Source: Mycolicibacter nonchromogenicus
Lineage (GTDB): Bacteria > Actinomycetota > Actinomycetes > Mycobacteriales > Mycobacteriaceae
Length of the DNA: 64,000 bases
Assembly: GCF_002101775.1 (NCBI RefSeq)
Contig: NZ_LQPI01000033.1
Location: 124,001-188,000, forward strand
Reading direction: 5' to 3'
Made by a program: the position numbers and the translations under genes. Below the pieces are notes generated by a model. The model was not told the DNA's origin. It made no database searches and saw only the letters and a list, made by a program, of their open reading frames with translations. Of this stretch, positions 46,045 through 54,700 are shown in pieces (within the stretch, counting starts at the first letter, position 1; the number at the start of each line of letters is the position of its first letter).

Positions 46045-46557
46045 ATGCCGCATGACAGGGCCGCTGGGCGTCGCCAATTGGCCGTACTGCTCATGGCGGT
46101 GGCAGCGATAGCCGTGTTGCTCTTCGGCTGTGGATCGCAGACCCAGGCCGAGGACACCCAACTTGATTTCGCCGGGCAAACGCTGGACGGCCGACCATTT
46201 TCCGGCGCAAGCCTTTTCGGCAGGCCGGCGGTGCTGTGGTTCTGGGCGCCCTGGTGCCCGCTGTGCCAACGGGATGCACCGATGGTCGCCCGACTGGCCG
46301 CCGCACACCCCAAGGTGACGTTCGTCGGCGTGGGTGCGCAGGACCGGTTGGACGCGTTGCGGGCGTTCGTCGCCAGGTACGGCGTTGACGAGTTCACCGA
46401 GTTGGCCGACACCGACGCCGCGATATGGGCCCGGTTCGGGGTGACACGGCAGCCCGCGTACGCCTTCATCAAGCCCGATGGGCGGGTCGAGGTGGTGACG
46501 GGTTCACTCGCCGAAGCCGAGCTCACCAGGCGGCTGCAGGCCCTGACGGGTTCGTGA
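46045..46557 (+). CDS. thioredoxin-fold lipoprotein (DsbE/DsbF-like), copy 1
   Basis: A 170-residue exported thiol-disulfide oxidoreductase. The signal region ends in the lipobox LLFGC (acylated Cys about 29), and the thioredoxin active site WAPWCPLCQRD has Cys71 and Cys74. The conserved cis-proline region is TRQPAYAFI. It should act outside the cytoplasmic membrane. It overlaps the next gene, a CcdA-like electron carrier, by 4 bases (GTGA), so the two form one redox unit. Confidence 0.88.
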   Translation: MPHDRAAGRRQLAVLLMAVAAIAVLLFGCGSQTQAEDTQLDFAGQTLDGRPFSGASLFGRPAVLWFWAPWCPLCQRDAPMVARLAAAHPKVTFVGVGAQDRLDALRAFVARYGVDEFTELADTDAAIWARFGVTRQPAYAFIKPDGRVEVVTGSLAEAELTRRLQALTGS

Positions 46558-47411
46558 TCGACGCCGCCGCACTCGGTTTCGCCCTGGGTGCAGGGCTGGT
46601 GGCGGGGCTGAACCCGTGTGGGTTCGCTTTTCTTCCGGGCTATTTGGGGCTGGTGATTGCCGCCAGCCGAGACACCTCACGTCCGGTCGCGCTGGTGCGA
46701 GCCGCGGTGGCCACCGTGGTGATGGCTACCGGATTCCTGACGGTGTTCGCGATCTTCGGGTTGGCGGTCTCACCGTTGATCGCGTCGGCGCAGAGGTATC
46801 TGCCGTTCGCCACCGTGGTGGTCGGTGTGGCGCTGCTGGCGATGGGCGTCTGGCTGTTGGCCGGCCGCGAAATCTCACTGCTGCTGCCGAGCACGGGCGG
46901 CACGCCCACGGCACGGCTGAGCTCGATGTACGGCTACGGCGTCGGCTACGCCGTGGCGTCGCTGTCCTGCACCATCGCGCCGTTTCTGGCGGTGATCAGC
47001 ACGACCTTCCGGCAGGGGTCGACGGTGGCCGGTGTGCTGGCGTTCATCGCCTACGCGGCGGGCATGAGCATCACCGTCGGCGTTGCGGCACTGGCGGTGG
47101 CGGTGGCGGGTTCGACTGCCGGTTCCGCGTTGCGACGGGTGCTGCCGTATGTGGGAAGCATCGCCGGGCTGATCGTGCTGGTGACCGGGTTGTATGTCAG
47201 CTATTACGGCTACTACGAAATCCGGTTGTACTTCGCCGGGGGCGACGCTGATGATCCGGTGGTCGGCGCGGTGGTTGCGGTGCAGTCGTGGGTGGCCGAC
47301 CAGGTGGAGGCGTTGGGAGTGTGGCCGCTGCTGGGCGCGATCGGTGCGCTGACGGCCGGCGTGCTGGGCCGGCGCGCGCTGAGTCGCCGATCTGGGCCCG
47401 CTCCGGAATGA
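46554..47411 (+). CDS. CcdA-like cytochrome c biogenesis/thiol-reducing membrane protein, copy 1
   Basis: A 285-residue protein with six to seven membrane helices. The first redox Cys lies in AGLNPCGFAFLPGYLG (about Cys22) and the second in ASLSCTIAPFLAV, as in the short DsbD/CcdA family that carries electrons from cytoplasmic thioredoxin to exported thioredoxin-like proteins. Its partner is the overlapping upstream lipoprotein. Homologous to the CcdA gene at 50291-51145 with matching YYGYYEIRL.. / YYGYYEVRL.. segments. Confidence 0.88.
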   Translation: MIDAAALGFALGAGLVAGLNPCGFAFLPGYLGLVIAASRDTSRPVALVRAAVATVVMATGFLTVFAIFGLAVSPLIASAQRYLPFATVVVGVALLAMGVWLLAGREISLLLPSTGGTPTARLSSMYGYGVGYAVASLSCTIAPFLAVISTTFRQGSTVAGVLAFIAYAAGMSITVGVAALAVAVAGSTAGSALRRVLPYVGSIAGLIVLVTGLYVSYYGYYEIRLYFAGGDADDPVVGAVVAVQSWVADQVEALGVWPLLGAIGALTAGVLGRRALSRRSGPAPE

Positions 47412-47452
47412 TTGTTTCGATTGTTTCAATCCTGGGCAGCGGCGGGTAGTAT
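47410..47452 (+). promoter_or_regulatory. toxin-antitoxin promoter and operator
   Basis: A perfect tandem repeat GATTGTTTC (47410-47418, 47419-47427) forms a short palindrome GATTGTTTCAATC at 47419-47431. A TAGTAT -10 box (47447-47452) places the start of transcription at the ATG of the antitoxin (47460), so the mRNA should be leaderless. Repeats overlapping such promoters are typical of antitoxin autoregulation. Confidence 0.55.
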
Positions 47453-47459
47453 TGGACGC

Positions 47460-47975
47460 ATGCCCACCGCCGTCGCCCCGATCGCCCGTCAGGTCGCCGA
47501 ACGCGCGCGCACCGACGCCGGGTTCGCCCTGGTCCTCGACGCACTTCTGGAAGCACCCACCGCACCCCAGGGCACGCTCGAACGCATCGCCGCCCACGCA
47601 CTGAACGACCAGCGGCGCGCCGCCCTCGTCGATGACTTCGTCGCCGGGGCGCTGCCCACCCCGAAGGTCCAAGATCTACTGCGGCTGGGCACCCCGCAGG
47701 CGGTGCATCGACTGCGCAGCCGGGGCAAGATCATCGGCGCGGCCGTGGGAAACCAGACCTGGTTCCCGGCATGGCAATTCGAGGACGCCCGACTGCGCCC
47801 CGAACTGCCCGAGATCCTGGAGCTGCTGGGCCGATTCACCAGCGACCCGCTGGCCGCCGACCGCATCATGCGGCTCACCCATGCCGAATTGGGCGGAGTC
47901 TCGATCGCCGAGGCGCTGCGCCACAGCGAGACCGCGTCGGCTGCACGTCGACTGCTGACTTCGCTCGGTGCCTGA
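47460..47975 (+). CDS. MbcA/Xre-ParS-type antitoxin
   Basis: A 171-residue probable antitoxin for the RES-domain protein that follows. The central part has an HTH-like stretch (LGTPQAVHRLRSRGKIIGAAV) followed by TWFPAWQFEDARLRPELPEI and a C-terminal helix region (about 110-171), matching the DUF2384-type toxin-binding domain of MbcA. It is about 60 residues longer at the N-terminus than M. tuberculosis MbcA (recalled length 113), so the N-terminal portion may add a function. It overlaps the toxin gene by 8 bases. Confidence 0.72.
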   Translation: MPTAVAPIARQVAERARTDAGFALVLDALLEAPTAPQGTLERIAAHALNDQRRAALVDDFVAGALPTPKVQDLLRLGTPQAVHRLRSRGKIIGAAVGNQTWFPAWQFEDARLRPELPEILELLGRFTSDPLAADRIMRLTHAELGGVSIAEALRHSETASAARRLLTSLGA

Positions 47976-48585
47976 CCTTCCCGCCGGCTATCGGGCGCCG
48001 CTGCCCGATGTCCGGCCCAGTGGACTGCGCCGCCGACGGATCCCCGCCGGAACACAGCTGTGGCGCCTGGATGCCGAGCAACCTGACCGGTGGGCCTGGG
48101 GCGGTTTCGACCGGCCGCGATATCGGTTCGATCCGCCGTCGGGGGCCTTCCGTACCCGTTACGCGGCAACCGATCTCGTCGGGGCGTTCCGGGAGCGCTA
48201 CCGACTGACCGGGTTGATGATCCCCTCCGATCACGCCCGCCACCACTTGGTGCGACTGTCCGCGGCTCGACACCTGCGGGTGCTCGATCTGCGCACGGAG
48301 CGCAACCTGGATGCGCTCGGCGTCGACGACCAGATCAGCACCGGCCAGCATGAGATGGTGTGGGCCACCTGCCAACAGTTGGCAGACGCGGTGCGCCGCT
48401 GGTGGCCCGAGCCCGACGAGTGCCCGGATGCGATCGTCTACCGCTCACGCACCACCCCGGAGACGTCGGTCAACTACGCGTTCTTCGATGTTGGGGCGTT
48501 CACCGTTGAGCACTGGCCGCTGAGCGAACGCCCGGATATCACCGCGGATCTGGTGCTGCGGCACGGGTTTACCGTCACCTACTGA
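47968..48585 (+). CDS. RES-domain NAD+ phosphorylase-type toxin
   Basis: A 205-residue RES-domain protein. The name-giving residues are visible as R33 in GTQLWRLD, E76 in LVGAFRERY and S160 in IVYRSR. RES toxins (MbcT in M. tuberculosis) degrade NAD+ and kill or arrest the cell unless neutralised by the MbcA-like antitoxin. It starts at GTG 47968 and overlaps the antitoxin by 8 bases. The antitoxin-first order is typical. A complete toxin reading frame implies the pair is functional. Confidence 0.82.
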   Translation: MPDLPAGYRAPLPDVRPSGLRRRRIPAGTQLWRLDAEQPDRWAWGGFDRPRYRFDPPSGAFRTRYAATDLVGAFRERYRLTGLMIPSDHARHHLVRLSAARHLRVLDLRTERNLDALGVDDQISTGQHEMVWATCQQLADAVRRWWPEPDECPDAIVYRSRTTPETSVNYAFFDVGAFTVEHWPLSERPDITADLVLRHGFTVTY

Positions 48586-49093
48586 GGCCGCTGTACTTTT
48601 GGATAACCACACGCGCCCCACGCCTCACGAGTTCAGAGGATGTGCGCATGTGCCCGCCTCTGAGCGACAAACTCCGTTATGTCAACTGATGTTGGCGTGC
48701 TGGGGCCTCCGTCGGCGCCCAATTCCCGCCAAGCGCCACTTTCCGCTGAACCTTTCAAGTCCGGCCCAATATCCAGTCGAACCCTTTTCAGCCGGCCCAA
48801 TTTCCCGCCGAACCCTTTCAGCAGGCCTAATTCCCCGCCATCCGCTTACCGCCGGTGCCCCGGTCCCGCCAGGCCCATTTCCCGCCAGGCCCATTTCCCG
48901 CCAGGCGCCTCCTGGAGGCTCTCGCCGGGCCCTCCCCCGGGACCCTTCTCGCCGGCGGCCCCTTTCACCGCCTGACATAACATCGCTTGTCGCTCAGAGG
49001 CGGGCACACACCACACCCCTACCTCCCCGTGACGCCTGAGACGGACGTGACTGCGCCCAATCCATGCCAGAGCCGCGCTACCGGGAAGCCGCC
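48586..49093. other. 508-base convergent intergenic region with a repeat element
   Basis: The space between the RES toxin and the phosphofructokinase gene. Nearly all of it is the inverted-repeat element at 48649-49008. Open frames exist here on both strands, but they are low-complexity products of the tandem repeats and I do not accept them as genes. Confidence 0.6.
48649..49008. repeat. inverted-repeat element with internal tandem repeats (long copy)
   Basis: A 360-base element. The ends are a perfect 22-bp inverted repeat (48649-48670 and 48987-49008, containing CCCGCCTCTGAGCGACAA), continued inward by a second 9-bp perfect arm (GTTATGTCA at 48676-48684 with TGACATAAC at 48973-48981) after five mismatched bases. 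Inside are four imperfect 30-31-bp units (48748-48778, 48779-48809, 48810-48839, 48840-48870) and two perfect 16-bp units (48871-48886, 48887-48902). A shorter relative with the same ends lies at 60680-60747. No transposase gene is present. Confidence 0.8.
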
Positions 49094-50215
49094 TCAGTCA
49101 GCCAGATCCTCATCCCCGAACCTGATTCCCAGGTCGCGGGCCGTCTGGATCGAGTCACAGTCCAGAGCAACGGTTTTCATCTGGCGAGTGGCCTCCGCCA
49201 ACGGCACAAAATCGACCGTCGGCGGGTTGAGCGCCACCATCACCCCGTTGCGCCCCTCGTCCAGGGCCCGCACCGCAGCAGCGCCGAACCGCAGGCCCAG
49301 CAGCCGGTCCACCGACGTCGGCGAACCGCCACGCAACAGGTGCCCGAGCACCACGGCACGCGACTCGCGGCCGGTGAGCACCTCGAGTTCGGCGGCAACC
49401 TTGACGCCCACACCGCCCAGGCGTTCGGCCTGGCCCACCGCCTTGCCTGCGACCGTGAGCTCGCCGCCCACCGGCTTGGCGCCTTCCGCGACGCAGACAA
49501 TCGAGTACGTCGAACCACGTTGTGCGCGTTCGTTGATCAACGCCGCCACCGGTTCGAGCCGGTACGGGATCTCCGGGAGCAGGATGGCATGCACCCCGGA
49601 GGCCAACCCGGCATGCAGCGCGATCCAGCCGGCATAGCGGCCCATCACCTCCACCACGATGATCCGGCTGTGCGAGGTCGCGGTGGAGAACAACCGATCG
49701 ATGCACTCCGAGGCGAAGCCGACCGCACTGTCGAAGCCGAACGTCGCCGCGGTGCCCTCCAGATCGTTGTCGATGGTCTTGGGCACCCCCACCAGTCGCA
49801 GACCGGCTTTGTGCAGGTGATTGCCGATCGCCAGGGAGCCGTCGCCGCCGATCGTGATCAGCGCGTCGATCGAGTGCTCGGCGAAGCGCTCGAGCAGCTC
49901 GTCGGTGCGGTCCTGTTCGATCCACGTGCCGTCGGGCTGCTGCACCGGGTAGGCGGTCGGGTTGCCGCGGTTGGTGCTGCCCAAAATGGTGCCGCCCTGG
50001 TGGATGATGCCGCGCACCCGGTCACGGGTCAGCTCGATCAGCCCGCCGCCGGGATAGTCCTCGCCCCGCAACAGACCGTTGTAGCCGTCGCGGATCCCGA
50101 CCACATCCCAGCCCCGGCGCCGGGCGGCCAGGGTGGCGGCGTAGATGACGGCGTTCAGGCCGGGCGCATCACCGCCACCGGTGCTGATCGCGATGCGCTT
50201 GATGCCCGCCGTCAC
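49094..50215 (-). CDS. phosphofructokinase family protein (group III-like)
   Basis: A 373-residue PFK. The nucleotide/acid motif reads GGDGS at about 123-127 and the sugar-phosphate loop PKTIDND at 145-151. In the PFK superfamily Gly in GGDGS usually goes with ATP as donor, while PKTIDND is typical of pyrophosphate or group III enzymes, so ATP-dependent group III is the best guess. The canonical mycobacterial pfkA is elsewhere (recalled), so this is an extra copy, possibly acting on fructose-6-phosphate or a related sugar phosphate. It is near no other glycolytic gene. Confidence 0.82.
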   Translation of the reverse strand: MTAGIKRIAISTGGGDAPGLNAVIYAATLAARRRGWDVVGIRDGYNGLLRGEDYPGGGLIELTRDRVRGIIHQGGTILGSTNRGNPTAYPVQQPDGTWIEQDRTDELLERFAEHSIDALITIGGDGSLAIGNHLHKAGLRLVGVPKTIDNDLEGTAATFGFDSAVGFASECIDRLFSTATSHSRIIVVEVMGRYAGWIALHAGLASGVHAILLPEIPYRLEPVAALINERAQRGSTYSIVCVAEGAKPVGGELTVAGKAVGQAERLGGVGVKVAAELEVLTGRESRAVVLGHLLRGGSPTSVDRLLGLRFGAAAVRALDEGRNGVMVALNPPTVDFVPLAEATRQMKTVALDCDSIQTARDLGIRFGDEDLAD

Positions 50216-50290
50216 TCCCGGACCTCCGGCACCGCGCTCTCAACAGGGACCTCACTGCGGTTGCAATTGGCGGCTTTCACAATTTCAAGA

Positions 50291-51145
50291 CTACGAGGGC
50301 GCCCGGTCGGTGTCGCGTCGACGAGCCAGGCGAAGAGCCCGCAGCAGGGCGCCCAGCAGCAGAAACAGCAACACCACCAGCCATGGCCAGGCGCCGTGCT
50401 GATGCACCCACCCGGCGAGCGTCCCCTGTAACCGTCCCGCCGCGGCCAGCACCGGATCATCCGGGCTGACGTCGCCGGCGAACAGGCGGACCTCGTAGTA
50501 GCCGTAGTAGCCGACATAGAGTCCGACAGCCAGCAGCAGCGCACCGCTGATCCGGCTGGCGTAGCGGGTGATTCGCCGGATCTTGTCGATCAGCGCGGAA
50601 CGCGCCAACGCGACCGCGATCGCCAGCACCCCGACCAGTAGCCCGAACCCGGCCGCATACGCCAGATAGACCGTCACCGCCTCGCGGCCACCGCCCAATG
50701 CCGCCCCGGTGACCGCCAGAAACGGGCCGATCGTGCAGCCCAGTGACGCGCACGCGTAGCCCACCCCGTAGCCGAGCATCGACCCGATCCGAGCGGTGGG
50801 CGCCCACCGTCCGCCGAACGTCGCAACCGCCAGCCGCCGACCCGCCAGCAGCCAAACACCCAGGACGACCAGCACGATGCCGATCACCACCGTGGCATAC
50901 GGCAGGTAGCGCTGCACCCGTGTCGCCACCGTGATGGTGAGCAGCCCGAATGCGCCGAAAACCGCCAGAAAGCCCACGGTCATCGCAGCGGTGGCCGCCA
51001 ACGCCCGGCCCACCGCGTCCCACCCGCCGGTCCGCTCACCGCGCACCACCAATGCCAGGTAGGCGGGCAGCAGCGCGAACCCACACGGATTCAGGGCCGC
51101 CACCAGCCCTGCAGCGAAGGCCAGCGCCGGCAGATTCTGGTTCAC
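50291..51145 (-). CDS. CcdA-like thiol-reducing membrane protein, copy 2
   Basis: A 284-residue polytopic membrane protein paralogous to that at 46554-47411. Redox cysteines lie in AALNPCGFALLP (Cys21) and ASLGCTIGPFLAV. It starts at GTG 51143-51145 directly after the TAG of the thioredoxin-like gene (zero spacing), so the two form a unit. Counterpart of Rv2877c in M. tuberculosis (recalled). Function: passing reducing equivalents across the membrane to the exported partner. Confidence 0.88.
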   Translation of the reverse strand: MNQNLPALAFAAGLVAALNPCGFALLPAYLALVVRGERTGGWDAVGRALAATAAMTVGFLAVFGAFGLLTITVATRVQRYLPYATVVIGIVLVVLGVWLLAGRRLAVATFGGRWAPTARIGSMLGYGVGYACASLGCTIGPFLAVTGAALGGGREAVTVYLAYAAGFGLLVGVLAIAVALARSALIDKIRRITRYASRISGALLLAVGLYVGYYGYYEVRLFAGDVSPDDPVLAAAGRLQGTLAGWVHQHGAWPWLVVLLFLLLGALLRALRLARRRDTDRAPS

Positions 51146-51631
51146 CTACGTCAGCGCCGCGACGCGGTCGGACAGCTCCTGCTGCGACATCGCCGACGTC
51201 GGGTTGTTCACGAATGTCGACGTGCCATCGGAGCGCTCGAAAACGTAGGCGGGCTGCCACGGCACCCCGAAGCGCGTCCAGATGGAACCGTCGGCGTCGT
51301 TGAGGTTGGCGAAGTTCAGGTGGTACTTGGCCGCGAAGGCGCGCATCGACGCCACATCCGAGCGTCCCGCCACCCCGATGAACGTCACCCGGGGGTTGGC
51401 GGCCGCGACCTGGCTGACCGACGGCGCCTCGGCGTTGCAGAACGGGCAGCTCGGCTGCCAGAACCACAGCACCGCGGGCTTGCCCTGCAGGCTGGCGCCG
51501 TTGAACGGGGTCCCGTCGATGGTGGTGGCGGTGAACTGCAATCGGTCATCGGCGGCGGTGGCGGCCGGCGGGCAGCCCAGCCCGACGACCAGCGCGGCGA
51601 CGGCGGAAACGATCAGCGTGTAGATCCTCAT
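51146..51631 (-). CDS. secreted thioredoxin-fold protein (MPT53/DsbE-like), copy 2
   Basis: A 161-residue exported protein: hydrophobic signal (about 3-19), probable cleavage after ATA (around residue 27), then a thioredoxin fold with active site QPSCPFCNAE (Cys62, Cys65) and the cis-proline region WQPAYVFE. ATG at 51629-51631 is chosen; the upstream frame runs into the divergent recC region. Unlike copy 1 it lacks a good lipobox (VGLGC is only a poor match), so it is probably released. Similar to MPT53 (Rv2878c, recalled). Confidence 0.88.
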   Translation of the reverse strand: MRIYTLIVSAVAALVVGLGCPPAATAADDRLQFTATTIDGTPFNGASLQGKPAVLWFWQPSCPFCNAEAPSVSQVAAANPRVTFIGVAGRSDVASMRAFAAKYHLNFANLNDADGSIWTRFGVPWQPAYVFERSDGTSTFVNNPTSAMSQQELSDRVAALT

Positions 51632-51727
51632 ATAAGGCACCACGATCACGACCGGCCAATGGTTCACCCGCAGCCGGGGCGTGCGGCGCGCCGCCGGGTG
51701 TCGGTGCGGCGGTTTATGGTGGCCGCG

Positions 51728-54700
51728 ATGGGACTGCACCTGCACCGCGCCGAGCGCACCGACGTCCTCGCCGACGGCCTCGGTGCGCTGCTGGCGACGC
51801 CGCCGGCCGACCCGTTCGCCCAGGAGCTGGTGCTGGTGCCCGCGCGCGGGGTCGAGCGCTGGCTCTCCCAGCGCCTGTCACACGTGCTGGGTGCCGGGCC
51901 CGACGGCGACGGGGTGTGCGCGGGTGTCCAGTTTCGCAACCCGACCTCGCTAATCGCCGAGATCACCGGAGCCGGCGACGACGATCCGTGGTCCCCGGAC
52001 GCCATGACCTGGCCCCTGCTGGCGGTTATCGACGCGAATCTGGATGCGCCGTGGTGTGCCACGCTGGCAAAGCATTTGGGCCACGGCGACTCCACCCCCG
52101 AAGGGGAGCTGCGCCGCGGCCGGCGCTATGCGGTGGCACGCCGGCTGGCCGGACTGTTCGCCTCATACGCCCGCCAGCGTCCGCAGCTGCTCGTCGACTG
52201 GGGCGCCGGGCAGGCCACCGACGGCGCCGGCGGGCCGTTGCACGACGACTTGGCCTGGCAGCCCCCGCTGTGGCGGGCGCTGGTGGCCGCCATCGGAATC
52301 GATCCCCCGCACATCCGGCATCGCGAGACCCTCACGCGGCTGCGCCAGGCACCGACCGAGACCCTGCCGGCCCGGCTGTCGTTGTTCGGGCACACCCGGT
52401 TGGCGTGCACCGACATCGAGTTGCTGCAGGCGCTGGCCACCCATCACGACCTGCACCTGTGGCTGCCGCACCCCTCCGATGCGCTGTGGCACGCACTTAG
52501 TGACGTGCACGGCGCCGTCGCGCGTGCCGACGACCAAACCCGGCATCGCGCCCACCACCCCCTACTGGAAACCCTCGGTCGCGACCTTCGTGAGCTGCAG
52601 CGCGGCCTGCCCGCCGCGCCCGACAGCGATGAATACCTGGGCGCCGCAATGCGACCGGACACACTCTTGGGCTGGCTGCAGTCCGATCTGAGCGCCAATG
52701 CGCTGCGCCCCGACGGCCGCCGCCACACCCCAGCCGACCGCTCGGTACAGGTGCACAGTTGCCACAGCCCGGCCCGTCAAGTCGACGTCCTGCGCGAAGT
52801 CCTACTCGGCCTGCTGCACGACGATCCGACGCTGGAGCCCCGCGACATCGTGGTGATGTGCCCCGACATCGAGACCTATGCGCCGTTGATCGTCGCCGAC
52901 TTCGGTCTGGGCGAGCTGGTCGGCGACACCCACCCCGCGCACCGGTTGCGGGTGCAGCTCGCCGACCGGGCACTGACCCAGACCAATCCGCTGCTGGCCG
53001 TGGCCGCCGAGCTGCTCGAGATCGCCGACAGCCGCGCCACCGCCACCGCCGTGCTCAACCTCGCCCACGCCGACCCGGTGCGGGCGCGGTTCGGCTTCAC
53101 CGACAACGATCTGGACCAGATCACCACCTGGGTGCGTACCGCCAACATCCGCTGGGGCTTTGATCCGCACACCCGTGAGCGCTACGGGCTGTCACACATC
53201 GTGCACAACACCTGGCGATTCGGCCTGGACCGCATCCTGACCGGCGTGGCGATGTCCGACGACTCGCAGGCCTGGCTGGACACCGCACTGCCCCTCGACG
53301 ACGTCGGCAGCAGTCAGGTGGAGTTGGCCGGGAAACTCGCCGAGTTCGTGGCGCGCTTGCAGTCGGCGGTCGAGACGTTGGAGGGCACCCGGCCACTAGA
53401 GGAGTGGATCACCGCGTTGCGCGAGGGAGTCGCTGAGCTGGCCGATCCCGGCAGTGAGGCCTGGCAGAGCGCGCATCTGCAGCGGGAGCTGGCGCAGGTG
53501 CTCGACGACGCCGGGATGCGCCGCGGTACCGCACTGCGACTGCCCGATGTGCGCGTGCTGATGGCCGGGCATCTGGCCGGGCGCCCAACCCGCGCCAACT
53601 TCCGCACCGGCACGCTGACGGTGTGCACCATGGTGCCGATGCGGTCGGTGCCGCACCGGGTGGTGTGCCTGCTCGGTGTCGACGACGGGGTGTTCCCGCG
53701 CCTGGACCTGCCCGACGGCGACGACGTGCTGGCGCGGCGACCGATGACCGGTGAGCGTGACATCCGTTCGGAGGACCGCCAATTGCTGCTGGATGCGATC
53801 ACCGCCGCCACCGACAAGCTGGTGATCACCTACACCGGCGCCGATGAACACAGCGGCCACCCCCGCCCGCCCGCCGTCCCGCTGGCCGAGTTGATCGACA
53901 CTTTGGACCAGACCACACCCGAACCGGTACGTGAGCACCTGGTCGTGGAGCATCCGCTGCAGCCGTTTGACGTCAAGAACGTCGAACCTGGCCGGCTGAT
54001 CCCCGAGGTGCCGTTCACCTTCGACCCGACGGTGCCGCTGGCCGCCCGAACGGCCGCCGGAACCCGCCGCGCCGCAACGCGGTTCATCACCGACTCGCTG
54101 CCCGCACCGCCGCCGGAAGACGTTTCACTCGTCGACCTGCTGAAATTCCTCAAGGACCCGGTCAAGGGTTTTTTCAGTGCGCTGAACTACACGCTGCCGT
54201 GGGAGGTCGACGAGGTCGAGGACGGCATGCCCGTCGAGATCGACGCGCTGGGCGAATGGGCGGTCGGCAATCGGATGCTGCACGACATGCTGCTGGGCGC
54301 CGATCCGGCCAACGCCATAGCAGCCGAGTGGCGCCGCGGAAGCCTGCCGCCCGGCCAATTGGGTTGGCGCACCGCCAAACAGATCCGCGACCGCGTCGTT
54401 CAGTTGGCGGCCGCGGCGCTCGAATATCGCCACGGTGCGCCGTCGACCTACGACATCGATCTGGATCTCGGCGGCGGGCGCCGGCTGACCGGCACCGTCA
54501 CCCCGGTCTTCGACACCACCACGGTGTCGGTCAACTACTCCAAACTGCGGGACACCCACTTGTTGCAGGCCTGGATCCCGCTGGTGGCGCTGGCTGCTCA
54601 GCGTCCGGGTGTCGAATGGACCGCGCGCTGCATCGGCCGGGACCGTGGCGGCGAACGTGCCCTGCAGCGGGTGCTCGAAGCGCCGCCCAAGCCGATCGAC

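Noticed and set aside
48679..48978. Overlapping ~98-codon frames on both strands inside the 48.6-kb repeat element
   Set aside because: Their proteins are low-complexity (repeats of SRPNFPP / EIGPAEK type) generated by the 30-31-bp units; no independent start signals or similarity.
48649..49008. CRISPR array
   Set aside because: Repeats are directly adjacent with no spacers of constant length, diverge from unit to unit, and no cas genes are present.
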